A stretch of DNA of 64,000 nt from Muscardinus avellanarius (taxonomy: Eukaryota; Chordata; Mammalia; Rodentia; Gliridae), in NCBI GenBank assembly GCA_963383645.1, contig OY726574.1, forward strand, positions 53,743,477 to 53,807,476, written 5' to 3'. Positions 25,347 to 37,200 of this stretch are shown here, one piece after another. Made by a program: the position numbers and the translations under genes. Each line of letters opens with the position of its first letter. Positions within the stretch are counted from its first letter, which is position 1. Below the pieces are notes generated by a model. It was not told the origin of the DNA. It did no database searches and saw nothing but the letters and a program-made list of their open reading frames with translations.

Positions 25347-26749
25347 CATACATATAATGTATTTATAACTCACAAAGATTTTTAAATTAGTTTTAATTTT
25401 TCAAAACAAGGTTCATCTATGTGGTGGGGTGGAAGTGGCACTTTCCTGTAATCCCAGTACTTGAGAAGACCAAGACAGGAGGCTGAGATAGAAGGTTTGG
25501 GATCAGCCTCAGCAATGTCGGCGGACTCTCAGCAAGCTAGCCAGACTGTTTCAAAATAAACAAGCAGCCAGGTGTGGCTGGCGCTCCTTGTAATCCCAGT
25601 ACTCGAGAGGCTGAAACAGGAGGCTTGCAGCTTCTCAGATAGCCTCAGCAACTTGTGAGGCCCTCTACAACCTAATGAGACCTTGCTTCAAGATAAAGAA
25701 TTTTTAAAAATGGGGGTTGGAGGTATTGCTCGGAGATATCATGCCCCTAGGTTCAATCTCTAGTACCATACACACACACACAAAATTATTCTTTGGTATA
25801 AGGTATTGAATTCAGGGACATTCTACCTTCAGCCTACACCCCTAAACCTTTTTTCAAATATTTTATGTTGAAACAGGACCTCACTAAATTGCTGAGGCTA
25901 ATTTCAAACCTATGATCCTGTCTCAGCCTCCTAAATACTGGGATTATAGGCAGGTGCCACCATGCCCAGCTGAAAACAAAAGAAATTTATTTTTTGGTGG
26001 TATTGGGGGTGGAACCCAGGGCCTTTCTACCTCCAGGCTATACTCCCAGACCTATTTTATACTTTCTTTGGAAACAGGATCTCACTAAGTTGCTGAGAGC
26101 CTCACTCAGTAGCCGAGGCTGGCTTCACACCTGTGTGATCCTCCTGTCTCAGCCTCCCAAACACAGGGATTACAAGTGCGCAGGGATTACCATGCCCGGC
26201 TAAAACAAAAGAAATTTAAAGGGATGGGGTTGTAGCTTGGAGATAAAATGCCTCTGGGTCAATCCCTAGTACTTATGTTTTCATGTTGTTATTAGATTTT
26301 GGGTCGATTCTTCTAAAATGATGGCCCATTCCATGACTATAAACATGAAATGTTATATAAATTAGATTCATTCCATTTAGCCATACTAGTTACAAGTAAG
26401 GGTGCTTTGGTTTGTACTGGTTAGAAATAATAGCGGTATATACTTTCCCTAACAACAAATGGCAGTGACCCTCTCTGTCCTCCCCTCCTCTTCTCTCACG
26501 GCTCCCTTCTGCTCTCAAGCCATCCCGATAGAGACTGCTAAGCAGAACCCCAACGTCGCTCTGGTCCTGACCTCTTACGGAGGCCACATTGGTTTTCTGG
26601 AGGGATTCTGGCCCAGGCAGTGCACGTACATGGACCGAGTCTTCAAGCAGTTCGTGCAGGCCATGGTGGAGCACGGACACGAGCTCTCGAGCATGGAGCT
26701 CTCGCGCTGCCGTGTGTCTGAACCATCACTGCAAGACTGCTCAGCTTAG
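12075..26749 (+). CDS. ABHD3: ABHD3, phospholipase of the alpha/beta-hydrolase family (last five coding exons, 5' part outside window)
   Basis: Five exons join in phase to encode 243 residues that closely match the C-terminal half of mammalian ABHD3, as I know that protein. ABHD3 is a membrane-anchored alpha/beta hydrolase that cleaves medium-chain and oxidised phosphatidylcholines. The serine nucleophile sits in GVSMG in the first exon seen, the acid in the segment [11 protein letters not shown], and the histidine in YGGHIGF, so the whole catalytic triad is intact. All junctions are GT-AG and keep the frame. The N-terminal membrane segment and the oxyanion-side exons are not found between 1 and 12074, so the preceding intron is over 12 kb. 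The gene converges on SNRPD1, as in human. Odd points: a 78-bp intron, GC-rich late exons, and about 19 residues beyond the usual stop. Confidence 0.96.
12188..17538. repeat. ABHD3 intron, SINEs and unique islands
   Basis: SINEs cluster at 12215-12830, 13208-13410, 13770-13955, 14777-15800, 16000-16210, 16290-16705 and 17042-17185. (TG)n lies at about 13718-13748. Unique parts are 12840-13190, 13430-13720, a GC-rich island at about 14000-14760, 15800-15980, 16720-17035 and 17190-17538. No exon was found in them. Confidence 0.8.
14000..14760. other. Unexplained GC-rich unique island in an ABHD3 intron
   Basis: About 750 bp free of SINEs, with a GC-rich core at 14335-14450 (GAAGCCCCCGGGAGAGGCC) next to an AT-rich patch GCATATTAATGTCTTG. 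It has open frames on both strands but no family match or clear splice pair. It could be an intronic enhancer or an old repeat. Confidence 0.35.
17539..17712 (+). CDS. ABHD3: ABHD3 exon, lid/cap region
   Basis: The acceptor is TCGTTTAG and the donor AA|GTAAGT. The exon is 174 bases, entered and left in phase 2, and encodes 57 full codons plus split ones. Recognisable stretches are [29 protein letters not shown] and [18 protein letters not shown]. The glycine split over the previous junction restores GVSMGGM. It matches the region after the nucleophile elbow in ABHD3. Confidence 0.95.
17713..20809. repeat. ABHD3 intron, SINEs and a unique stretch
   Basis: SINEs cover about 17785-17975 (+), 18190-18590 (-, two), 18905-19110 (-), 19200-19610 (-), 19640-20145 (+) and 20245-20695 (+). 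Unique AT-rich sequence lies at 17975-18175 and 18595-18895. A (AAAT)n tail sits at about 20440-20490. No exon is seen. Confidence 0.8.
17787..17975 (+). mobile_element. B1-dID-like SINE, common subfamily
   Basis: Close to consensus, with head GCCGGGCGTGGTGGCGCACG, middle CCTAGTGAGACCCTGTTTCA and tail CATCCCCAGCCCCGC then A-rich. It is only 70 bases past the exon donor at 17713. Confidence 0.93.
20810..20858 (+). CDS. ABHD3: ABHD3 small exon (49 bp)
   Basis: A 49-base exon between TTCATTCCAG and AAG|GTAGGA. It completes the split lysine and encodes [16 protein letters not shown]. It is separated from the next exon by only 78 bases. Identity to known ABHD3 is nearly complete, so this is secure despite its size. 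Confidence 0.94.
20937..21102 (+). CDS. ABHD3: ABHD3 exon with catalytic aspartate
   Basis: 166 bases between TGTCCCAG and CACG|GTAAAA. It encodes [11 protein letters not shown], then [14 protein letters not shown], then [18 protein letters not shown]. The aspartate of the DDVFSP segment is the acid of the triad by family knowledge. Third positions are strongly G/C and CpG-rich. Several residues differ from the human protein by GC-raising changes ([12 protein letters not shown] against a more serine-rich human segment, from memory). Confidence 0.95.
21627..21835 (+). mobile_element. B1-dID-like SINE, common subfamily
   Basis: Head GCCGGGCGTGGTGGTACACC and tail CCATCCCCAGACCCAC followed by a pure A run. 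The base run AAGAAATGCAATAA after it repeats the sequence before the head (AAGAAATGCAATAA at about 21613-21626), a target-site duplication. Confidence 0.93.
25289..25344. repeat. (CA)n tract at a SINE tail
   Basis: About 28 CA units follow the tail TCAATCTCTAGT of a plus-strand SINE. Confidence 0.95.
25990..26201 (-). mobile_element. B1-dID-like SINE with 17-bp target-site duplication
   Basis: Flanked by AAAACAAAAGAAATTTA at 25973-25989 and 26202-26218. Its tail reads as the GGTCTGGGAGTATAGCC subfamily on the minus strand. Confidence 0.93.
26520..26749 (+). CDS. ABHD3: ABHD3 last coding exon with catalytic histidine and an extended C-terminus
   Basis: Follows a long pyrimidine tract ending CTCTCAAG. 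It encodes [17 protein letters not shown], then [17 protein letters not shown], then a conserved helix ending MVEHGHELS. The histidine in GGHIGF completes the triad. Human ABHD3 stops right after HGHELS. Here the frame runs on for 19 codons to TAG at 26747-26749. The added codons begin with a near repeat of GAGCTCTCG, suggesting a small duplication or loss of the ancestral stop. Confidence 0.93.
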
Positions 26750-27360
26750 CGCACGCGTGTGAACTACTCTACAAAGCAGATGTGCCACCATGGCGAAAAG
26801 GTCCAGAATGACAGGCAGAGTTTTTAGAAAACGACTTTGTAGCAAGAAATTACATATAGTTTAGATTATTATGTAGATTTTATTTTTACTACGCCTTACC
26901 AAGTATGACCTTAAATAAAGTAGTCCTTACTTACATGGAACTGCACTTAACCAAAACCATTGTGCAAAAAAATAATAATTCCTCAGGGTTTTAATTTAGC
27001 AAAGTATTTTTAGATTACTCATTATAGGCGATTTAATGGTACTTTGATAACTGTTAAGAGATTTGGGTTACTTGAATGTAAGTTATAAGTTGGCACATTC
27101 CTAAGGGTATTTATACTTTAATGATGATAACATGAAAACAGAAATGAGATAAACCAGTTCGCTAAATCTTTATGCATTCTTACTTTGAAATGTAAGTGCA
27201 ACAATGTTAGACTGACTTCTACACATGCTTTTAATCTGATAATATTAAATTAGGGCTGATTTATGTTTTATAATGATTATAATTTGCAAGCTTATTTGTA
27301 ATTAGTCTACGTGCACACATATACATCATATTAAAATAAAATCTGTAATTTTAAATTGTT
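26750..27360 (+). other. ABHD3: ABHD3 3' UTR with two poly(A) signals
   Basis: SINE-free, AT-rich sequence follows the stop codon. AATAAA occurs at 26914-26919 and again at 27335-27340, the second followed by GT-rich sequence (TTTCTCTGGAGTTTG). The unbroken unique sequence up to about 27360, then the first SINE at about 27415, supports the distal site as a common end. The exact cleavage points are inferred. Confidence 0.75.
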
Positions 27361-29779
27361 TCTCTGGAGTTTGTATCTACAGAAAAAGCCCATAAAATAA
27401 TCACGAGGAAGTAATTCATGATGACAGCCATGCCTGTAATCTCAGTACTTGGGAGGCTGAGACAGAAGGATCACAGTTGTTCAAGACCAGTCTCAGCTAT
27501 TTAATCAGGCTTCTACCACATAGTAAAGACCCTGTTTCAATATAAAGAATAAAAAATAGGAATGGGAGTATACCTTAGAGGTAGAATGCCCCTGGGTTCA
27601 ATCCCCAGTTCTGGAAAAAAAAAAAAGCAAGTGATTTATGATAATTATGAATGCATTATTAAGAAACATTAAAACTGTTTTCGTAAGCCAGGCATGGTGG
27701 TGCACACTTGAGATCCTAGTTCTTGGGAGGCTGAGACTGGAGGATCGCAGGTTCAAGGACAGCCTCAGCAATTTAGTGAGGCTCTTAGCAACCTGGTGAG
27801 ACCCCGTTTCCAAATAAGAAATAAAATTGGTCTAGAGATGTAACTCGGAAGTAGAATGCCTCTGCCTTCAATTCCTGGTACCAACATAAGTTTTGTTTAG
27901 CTAGTTCCAGAATATTGGGCTCACATTTATAGCAATTACGAAAACGTCCAGCTGGGTGTGGTGGTGTATATTTATAATCCTAGTACTCGGGAGGCTGAGT
28001 CAGGAGGATCACAGGTTCATGGCCAGCCTCAGTTACTTAATGAGGCCCTCTGCAAATTAGTGAGACCCTGTTTCAAAATAAAGAATAAAAAATAGGGCTG
28101 GGGGTGGAGCTTGGAGGTAGAATGCCCCTGGGTTCCATCCTCAATACCACAAAAGAAAAAAAAAAAATCCAGCCATAGGAAACCCAACAGTGCTGTGAAA
28201 AGTTAAAAATACTTAATTCTGAGCCGAGTTTGGTGGTGTATGCTTGTAATCCCAGTATTTGGGAGGCTGCAACCAGAGAATCCAAGTTCCTGGTCAGCCT
28301 CAGCTACTTAGTGAGACCCCATTTCAAAGTAAAGAATGAAAAAATTGGGCTGGAGCCAGGTGTGGTGGCACACTCTTGTAATCCCAGCATTTGGGAGGCT
28401 GAAACAGGAGGATCAGGGTTTGCAGACAGCCTCAGCTATTTAATGAAGCCCTTTGCAACTCAGTAAGACCTTGTTTCAAAATAAAGAATAAAAAATAGGG
28501 CTGGGCGTAGTGGTGCATGCTTGTAATCCCAGCGCTTGGAAGACTAAAACAGGATTACACAGGTTCAAAGCCAGCCTCAGCTACTTAGGCTCTCAGCAAC
28601 TTAGTGACGCTCTCAGCAACTTAGTGAGACCCTGTTTCCAAATAAATAAATAAAATAAAATAAATATGGGACGGGGGGGGGGGCGGGTAGCTCAGAGGTA
28701 GAATGCCTCTGGGTTCCATCCCCAGTACTGGGAAAAAAAAAAAAAAAAACTTACAGCTGAGCCAGGTGTGGTGGCACACATTTGTAATCCCAGTACTTGA
28801 GAGGCTGAGACAGGAGGATCGCAGGTTCGAAGCCAGCCTCGACAACTTAGCGAGGCTCTCTGCAACTTAGTGAGACCATTTTAATGCCTCTGGATTCAAT
28901 CCCCATTGCACCAAAAAAAAAAAAAAAAATCTCACAGCTACTCCAAACCTAATATAGCGCTGGTCATAAGGTAAGCCTCTGGCTTTTAGAACCGAATTTG
29001 GAGTCCATGATGACAATTTTCAAGGTCAGGTGATAAAGAATACCTGAGAAGCTATATTTAGCTCCAATTCTCACTTAAAAGACGTGTGTGTGTGTGGGGG
29101 GGGGGGCGTTTTGGGCCTTTTTGTGTGTGTGTGTGGTAATGGGGATGGAACCCAGGGGCACTCTACCTCTGAGATACAACCCTAGCCCTGTTTTTTCCAA
29201 CAGTCTCACTGAGTTGAAAAGGATCCAAATAGCTGAGGCTGTCCGCGAACAATCATATAACCGGGCGTGGGGACGCAAGCTTGTAATCCCAGTACTTGGA
29301 AAGCTAAGACAGGAGGATCTGGATTTCTAGACAGCCTCGATTACTTAGTGAGGCCATCTGCAACTTAGTGAGACTGTTTCAAAATAAAGAATAAAAAAAT
29401 CAGTCTGGGGGTGCAGCTCGGAGGTAGAATGCCCCTGGTCAATCCCCAGCATCATGCACACAAAAAAGAGAAATGTTTTTCTTTTTCTTTCTTTTTTTTT
29501 TTGTGGGCTTGGGGATGGAACCCAGGGGCATTCAACCTCTGAGCTACACCCCCTGCCCTATTTTTTATTATTTTGAAACAGGGTCTCACTTAGTGACTGA
29601 GGCTGTCTGCAAACCGCGATCCTCGGGTCTCAGCCTCCCGAATGCTGGATTACAAGCCTGTGCCACCACACCCAGCTAAGTGGTCTCTTGTCATGGATTT
29701 GGACCACAGAATTTATAATGAAGCAGTCTGACCACAGGTGGATTTGTGTAAACTACTACATGGCAGATTCCACGACGTA
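27361..29779. repeat. Gap between the ABHD3 and SNRPD1 3' ends
   Basis: Mostly plus-strand B1-dID-like SINEs (about 27415-27615, 27685-27885, 27950-28160, 28220-28480, 28495-28735, 28760-28920, 29255-29460) with minus copies at about 29130-29250 and 29490-29680. A G-run with (TG)n lies at 29083-29106. Unique bits are 28930-29080 and 29690-29779. I see no gene. Confidence 0.8.
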
Positions 29780-31127
29780 TCAACCAGACATATCAATGTT
29801 TATTAACATGTCAAGGGCACAATCAGAAAGGATTTGAGTTTACTTAACACAAGATATTTGAAAAAAAAAAAAGTACTCTCACAATTTTTATAGTAACTTC
29901 TTACACACACCCATCCATTACCCCAGTTCATGCAACCTTATTTGAGAAAATTTCTGCCACATTAAAAAAGAAAAAGAACATAAATTGGACATGATGATGC
30001 ATACTTGTGATCCCAGTACTTAGCAGGCTGAGACAGTATGATTGCCAGCCAGCCTCGGAAACTTGGCTAGACACTATCTCAAAATAAAACAAAATATCTC
30101 AGTGGTAGAGCATAGTGGGTAGGAGGGAAGGGAGGGACAGAAGAAGAGATGAGGGCCCCAAGTCCTCAATGTTAGATTTTTTCCTAATGGTAGCCAGCTT
30201 TATAAGGAATCTTATATACTGAGACACATTCTTCTCAAAGTTTAACCAATTTAAATAAACTTTCTAGGTTCTTTTTAATGAGGTACATTCCTGTAAACTC
30301 AGTACTTGGGAGGCTCAGAATGAAGGATTGCAGGTTTGAGGCCAGCCTCAGCAACTTAGCAAGGCCTTTTTTCAAAACCAAAAATAAAAAGGGCTGAAGG
30401 TGTAGCTCAGAGGTAGAACACCTTTGGTTCAATCCTCAGTACCATGGGAGTGTGGGGGAATCATTTTGTTATCAAATAAAGCAGTCTTCCCCTTTCAATT
30501 CTCAAAGGACTCCTTATAAAGTACTTGGTAAAAAAGCCTGACAGCTATACTCCACGCTAACAGGTTTCAACACTGCGTACAAATGATAATCTAGTTAACA
30601 TTTTCTGGAGTTTCAAATGAGAACACCAAAACTACCAATGAAGCTAAAGACACAGAGCCATTAACACTGACAACAAAAAGAACGGCTTCTGATTTCAACT
30701 TTAGACCCCATTTTACAAGAACTCATTTCAGAAACACCAGAAAAACGCACTTCACCTGTAACCACATCCCATACAGAGATCAAAGCAGAGCAATAAAACA
30801 CGTACTCAGTGCATGTGGAATAAAGTATATATTCACCATGAAAGAAAAATTAAAGATGGGCAGAGGGCAGCTGAGCAGAACACACTTGCTTCCTGTGGGA
30901 GAGGACCTGGGTTCTAGCCCAGCACTGCAAAAACAGGAATTTAAAAACCGATCATCTAAGAACAGGCCTGCCTCACTCTCACTGTTAACGTCACGAATGC
31001 AGAGGAAACCATTACAACACGGATGCAGTGGGACTATACCCACATTTATTTTATTAAAAACTAACAAAACCTGTACAAAAGATGTCCCAAATCATCTATC
31101 ACTCTGAAACAATAATCTTGAGAGGCA
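29780..31127 (-). other. SNRPD1: SNRPD1 3' UTR, proximal and possible distal ends
   Basis: Two overlapping minus-strand AATAAA signals at 31055-31050 and 31050-31045 would give a short 3' UTR of about 100 bases. Largely unique sequence continues to about 29690, and another minus-strand AATAAA lies at 29804-29799. A long form of about 1.35 kb is therefore possible. It would contain an old ID-like SINE (about 30857-30935) and two B1-dID-like copies (about 29985-30115 and 30270-30455). The short form is the safer call. Confidence 0.5.
30857..30935 (+). mobile_element. Old ID-like SINE
   Basis: GGGCAGCTGAGCAGAACACA, CTTGCTTCC and GACCTGGGTTCTAGCCCAGC fit a diverged full ID element with its middle kept. 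It lies downstream of the proximal SNRPD1 poly(A) signal. Confidence 0.55.
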
Positions 31128-31204
31128 TTATCGCCTAGGACCCCCTCTTCCTCTGCCACGACCACGTCCTCTTCCTCTACCTCGGCCTCGACCTCTTCCT
31201 GCAA
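31128..31204 (-). CDS. SNRPD1: SNRPD1 exon 4, Gly-Arg tail and stop
   Basis: Minus-strand acceptor TTTTTCTCAG. The exon encodes A, then nine GR dipeptides, then GGPRR and TAA at 31130-31128. The arginine codons mix AGA, CGA, CGT and AGG, so the repeat is kept at protein level and is not a recent DNA slippage product. It ends in AATAAA-bearing sequence about 75 bases further on. Confidence 0.96.
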
Positions 31205-34200
31205 CTGAGAAAAAGAAAAATAGCTTAATTTCTCTACTGGTCATCAAAAACATCATTTACACACACCTTTCCCACCTTACAGCTCTTTTAATTTATGGGA
31301 GGGGAACTGAACCCAAGAGTATTCTACCACTGAACTACACTCCCAGGCCCCTAACCAATTTCTTATTTCAAGACAAAGTCTTGCCAAGTTGCCTATGTGA
31401 CACTGAACTTGTGATCCTGACCCCTTGGCCTAAAAAGTCACTGGGATTAGAGTACTGCACTGTGCCCAGCTCCATTAGAGCTATTATTTATTTTTGCAGC
31501 ACTGGGGATGGATCCCAGGGCATTCTACCTCTGAGCTACACCCCTAGCCCTACTTTTCATTCTTTATTTTGAAACAAGGCCTCATTAAGTTGCAAAGGGC
31601 CTCACTAGCTGAGGCTATAGCTGCAAAACTGTGATCCTCCCGTCTCAGCTTCCCAAGTACTAGGATTACAAGCATGCACCACCACACCCAGCGATAGCTG
31701 CTATTTAGCAACTATAGAAAAACCTCAGCTTCTATCAGATGTGTTAGACCTCAAAACACTTAACCCTACTATCATGCAGAACCAAGAACTGTTTTACTAT
31801 TATAGTATCTGTTTCACTTGAATTTATTAAGCTTTTGTCAAGTTTAAAAGTATTTTCTTGGTGAGTGTGGTGGTGCACACTTGTAACCCTAGTACTTGAG
31901 AGGCTGAGTCAGGAAGACTGTAGATTTGAAGTCAGCCCAGCAAGTTAACTGTTTAAAAATAAAAAAAGGCTCAGAGGTAGAATGCTTCTGGGTTTAGTCT
32001 CCAGTACCAAAAATAAAATAAATAAATAAATATATATGTATTTTTTGGTCTTGTCCCAAATTCTCACTGGATTAAAGATTATGTTCACCAGGCCTGGCAT
32101 GGATTAGAGTTTGAATTCACCATACACAAAAATGTTCATAATCCTTCAAACTTACCAGCCTCCCTTTTCTTAGACTTCACCTTAGGTTCAACATCTACAA
32201 GTAGTGTATCCAGAGGTAAGCTGTCTGGCAGAATAAAATACCGGATGTTATTTCCTCGAATACTCAGTGTTTCCAGCTGCACGGGTTCCCTGTTCTTCAG
32301 GGTCATTTTCACAGCCTTCAGATGTGTGTTCATGCTGACATCTACACCTAGCAGGAAAAAGTGGGGCAACTTTTAGCACAATAAAAAGTACCTAGCACTT
32401 GGGAGGCTGAGATAGGAGGATCACAAGTTCTGGCCAGCCTCAACTACTTGGGCCCTCAGCAACTTAGTGAGACCCTGTTTCAAAATAAAGAATAAGAAAA
32501 TAGGCCTGGGGGTGTTGCTCAGAGGTAGAATGCCCCTGGGTTCAATTCCCAGTACCATAAAAGGGGGGAGGCAATTAATCTATCGAGCTATAATTAAGAC
32601 TATTAATAGAGTACTATCTGTTCTGCTCAGTACAAGCTTCTGTCCATGAGTAAATGGGAATGCCAGGGTAAATAAGCAATCTTGCCTTCATAGGGATGCT
32701 CCCAGGGCATGGCGGGAGCCTGGCACGCGTGCTACGTGTGCTCCGGTCCCAGGCTTGGAGGTGTTTCCTGCTGCTCCCCACCATCTCCGTGACTTCCCCA
32801 CACCACATTTCACCAAGCCATTTTCACTTTTTTCTTTTTTAGTGGTACTGGCAATTAAGCCCCAGGATATTCTACCTACAAACCACACCACCAGCACTAT
32901 TTGTTTATCTAGAAACAGGGTCTTGCTAAGTTGCTAAAGCTGATCTCAAACCTGAAATCGTTCTTTTTCAGCCTCCCAGTTCTATCATTACAGGCATGGG
33001 CCACCATGCCCAGTGCTCTACCTCTAAGCTATGCCCTCAGCCCTATTTTATTTATTTTTTCTAAACAGGGTCTCACTAGGTTGCTGAGGCTGTCCTCAAA
33101 TGTGGGATCATCCTGTCTCAGCCTCTCAAGTACTGGGATCATATGCCTGACCACCATGCCCGAATTTATTTATTTTTTGCAGTACTTGAGATCAAACCCA
33201 GGGCCTTATGTACACACTACTCCTAGCAACCACATGACATCTGAACATATGGGACAACTAAAGACTTACCTCTTGTTTTAGAAAGTTAAGGTCAGGGCCA
33301 GGTATGGTGCCTGGGTTCAATCTCCAGTACCACTTTCCCAAAATCATCTCAAAATGTTCAATATTGCTAATTCTCTCCAGGGAAAAGAAGAAAAGCTCCC
33401 CTTCTTTCCTAAAATTAATATGCTTGTAGCCGGGCCTGGTGGTACATGCCTGTATTCCCAGTACTCAGGAGGCTGAGACAAGAGGATCGCAGGTTCACAG
33501 TCAGCCCCAGAAAGAAGTCAGGCTCTCATCAACCTAGCTAGAATGTTAAAAAAAAAAAAAAGCCAGGCATGGTGGCGCATGCTTGTAATCCCAGACAGCC
33601 TCAGCTACTACTTAGTGAAGCCCTTTGCAACTCAGTGAGACCCTGTTTCAATATAAAGAATAAAAACAAAAAGGAGCCGGGCGTGGTGGTGCACGCTTGT
33701 AATCCCAGCATTTGGGAGGCTGAGATCGGAGGATCCCGGTTCACGGACAGCCTGAGCTACTTAGTGAGGTCTTCTGCAACTCAGTGAGACCCTGTTTCAA
33801 AATAAACAATAGGGCAGGGGGTGTAGCTTGGAGGTAGAATGCCCCTGGGTTCCATCGCCAGTATGGGAAAAAAAGTTTCAAATGTATTTTGAAAGAAACA
33901 AAGAAACGGCATTCTTTTTTTTTTTTTTTGGGGGGGGGGGTGGGATGGAACCCAGAGGCATTCTACCTCCGAGCCACACCCCCCGCCGTATTTTTTATTC
34001 TTTACTTTGAAACAGGGTCTCACTGAGTTGCAGAGGGCCTCACTAAGTAGCTGAGGCTGCCTGTGAACTGCAATCCTCCAGTCTCAGCCTCCTGAATGCT
34101 GGATTACAAGCGTGCGCCACCACGCCTGGCAAGAAACAGCATTCTTAACAGAAAGCAACACACACAGGCATAAAAGGAAAAGGGGTAACACGGGCACATT

Positions 34201-37200
34201 AGTTTGCTTAAAGCCTAAGTACTTAATAAGACTGATGTAAGGTCAATTAAGTATTTCAAGAAAGAATACAGATCTGTTCTAGAATAAAGATAATGTTAAT
34301 GAAACAAACACAAAGAATGCTGGTCCTCAGGTGGAGTGGGAGAAAAAGTCCAATGTAAACAAAACAGTGCCATGTAAGCAGTTCAATTTCCATACCTGTA
34401 ATTGTACCATGGACCTGTGTTCCATTCTTCAGTTCAATGGTTACAGTTTCATGACTCAATTTCATCAAAAACCTAGGAAAATAGGAAGAAAAAAAAAATC
34501 CAGAGTTTTCACATTAAACATTTTTTGTCTTCTGGTACTGGAGATTGAACCCAGGGTCAGTCTATCTCCAATCTACACCCCAGCCCTTTTTATTTTAAAC
34601 AGGGTGTTACTAATTCACTGTGCTCCTCCTACCTCTGACTCTCAATGACTGGGTTTGCTGGGGTGTGCTACCACTGTGCCTCGCTACATAAAACTTTGGT
34701 ATGGTACTGGGGATTGATCCCTGGGACATTCTACCCCCAAGCAACACCTCCAGCCATTTTTTGTTTCCTTGGCCCCCCTTTTTCTTTCTTTTCTTGGGGT
34801 ACTGGGGATTGAACCTGGGGAATTCTACCTCCGAACACCCTCAGCTCTATTTTTAATTTTGAAACAGGGTCGCACTAGGTTGATGAGTTTCACTATACTA
34901 CTTGCTGAGGCTGTCCTCAAACTTGCTATTTTCCTAGCCTTAGGGGGCTTCTCTAAGCAGCTGAAGCTGGTCATGAATCTGTGATCCTCCTATCTCAGCC
35001 TCCTAAGTACTGGGATTACAAGCATGCATCACCATGCCCAGCTAAGTTTTTGTTAACAGAGAAAGAAAAAAAAAAAAAGGATGTTTTTCTTAAGTTACTT
35101 GTGAAATTGGGTACCTTTTACAAATATAAAAATTTGTATATTTTCTATAAATTCATTATCCATTCACATGATTTACAATGTCCATCAGGCTGAGCTTTTC
35201 TTTTTAGTTCCCACCAGTATGCCATTCTTTTATGTATTGGAGATTTTATAAACTCACTGGCATTCTACTTCCCATTTATATCCCAAGTCCTTTTTATTTT
35301 GAAACAGGGTATCACTAAGTTGCTGAAGTTGGCCTGGAATCTGTGATCCTCCAGCATCAGCCTCTCAAGTACTGGGATTACAAGTGTGTCCTATCACACC
35401 CAGCCAGAATGCCATTCTTTCAACTTTGTGGTTTTTTGTCATACAAACTTTTTTTTGGTGGTACTGGGATGGAACCCCGGGCCTTTCTACCTTTGGGATA
35501 TAGTTCCAGACCTATTTTATATTTTATTTGGAAACAGGGTCTCACTAAGTTGCTGAGAGCCTCACTAAGTAGCTATGGATGGTTTTGAACTTCCTGTCTC
35601 AGCCTCCCAAGTACTGGGATTACAAGCATGCGCCACCATGCCCGACCTGTTATACAAACTTTTTTCTTTCTTTTTTTGTGCTAGAGATGAACTCAGGGGA
35701 ATTCTACCTCCCTGCTATACCCCCAGTTCTTTTGTTTTGAAACAGGGTCTTGCTAGGTTGCTGAAGCTGGCATCAAACCCGGATCCTTCTGTCTCAGCCT
35801 CCCAAGTACTGGGATTATAGGCATGTGCCATCAGGCATGCCCTTCTTTTTTTTTTTTTTTTTTTTAAAGAAGTCTCACTATGTTGTTTAGGCTGGTTTTA
35901 AACTCCTGAGCTACACTGACTCATCTGTCTCAGATTCCCAGTGCTAGGAAGATAAGCCATTTGTCACCAAACTGGGCTTATCTATCTACCTACCTATCTA
36001 CACACACATACATACACACACACACAAACATACCTTTTTGATTCTTTACTTTGTAACAGGGTCTCACTGAGTTGCAAAGGGCCTCACTACATAGCTGAGG
36101 CTGTCCATGAACCGCGATCCTCCTGTCTCAGCCTCCCAAATGCTGGGATTACAAGCATGCGCCACCACACCCAGCAAGCTTTTCTTTTTTTTCTTTATCC
36201 ATTTTATATTTTGAAACAGCGTCTCACTAAGTTGCTGAGGCTGGCCTCAACCCTGCAATAATCCTACCTCAGCCTCCCACATACTGGGATTGCAGATATG
36301 CACCACCATGCTGTCTCCATTTTCTTTTCCTTTTTTTTGTGGTACTAGGGTTTGAACCCAGGGGCATTCCACCTCTGAGCTATACTCTTAGCCCTATTTT
36401 TATTATTTTGAAAAAGGACCACACTGAGTTGCCAAGGCTAGCCTTTCACGTAGTGGGATTACAGATTTGCGCCACCACATCCAGCTCCATTTAGCCAGTT
36501 GTGGCGGTATATGCTTGGATTCTCAGTACTTGGGAGAGGACAGGAGGATCACAGGTTTGAGACCAGCCTTAGCAACTTAGCGAGATCCTATTTTTAAAAA
36601 AAAAAAAAAAAAAAAAAAGCCTGACATGGTGGCGCATGCTTATAATCCCAGCATTCAGGAGGCTGAGACTGGAGGATTCCTTTTTTTTTTTTTGGGGGGG
36701 GGTGGTACTGGGGTTCCTGGAAGCCCTTCTACCTCCGGTATACACTCCCACGGGCTACACTCCCAGACCTATTTTTTAACATTTTTATGTGGAAACAGAG
36801 TCTCAAGCCAGCAAGGCTGGCTCCGAACCAGCACGATCCTCCTGTCTCCGCCTCCCAAGCGCGGGGATTAGATTACAAGCGTGCACCACCACGCCCGGAT
36901 GGAGGATTCCTTTTAAGGACAGCCTCAGCTACTTAGTGAGGCCCTCAGTAACTTAGTGAGATCCTGTTTCAAAAGCAGGGAGTGTAGCTCAGAGGTTGAA
37001 TGCCCCTGGGTTCCATCCCCAGACCTGCAAAATAAAATAAAGTAAAATAAAAATAAACCTGGGCTCAGGGTATATAGCTCAGAGTTAGAAAAACCCTTGG
37101 TTCAATCCCCAGTACCAAACAAACACAAAAAGAATTCTTCAAGGGTATGGCCTTTATTTAGAATGATGTTTCCCATAATAAGACTGTGAAAATAGTCTCC

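Larger units (their letters stand above)
21103..26519. repeat. ABHD3 last intron, SINE-dense
   Basis: SINEs fill about 21155-21360 (-), 21378-21580 (+), 21627-21840 (+), 22045-22245 (-), 22255-22460 (-), 22590-22785 (-), 22862-23042 (+), 23165-23585 (-), 23795-23990 (+), 24890-25290 (+), 25420-25785 (+) and 25990-26201 (-). (CA)n tracts follow SINE tails at 23989-24030 and 25289-25344. Unique parts are 21840-22020, 24040-24690 and 26280-26519. Confidence 0.8.

Noticed and set aside
26390..26680. 96-codon minus-strand frame opposite the last ABHD3 exon
   Set aside because: Shadow of the well-supported plus-strand exon.
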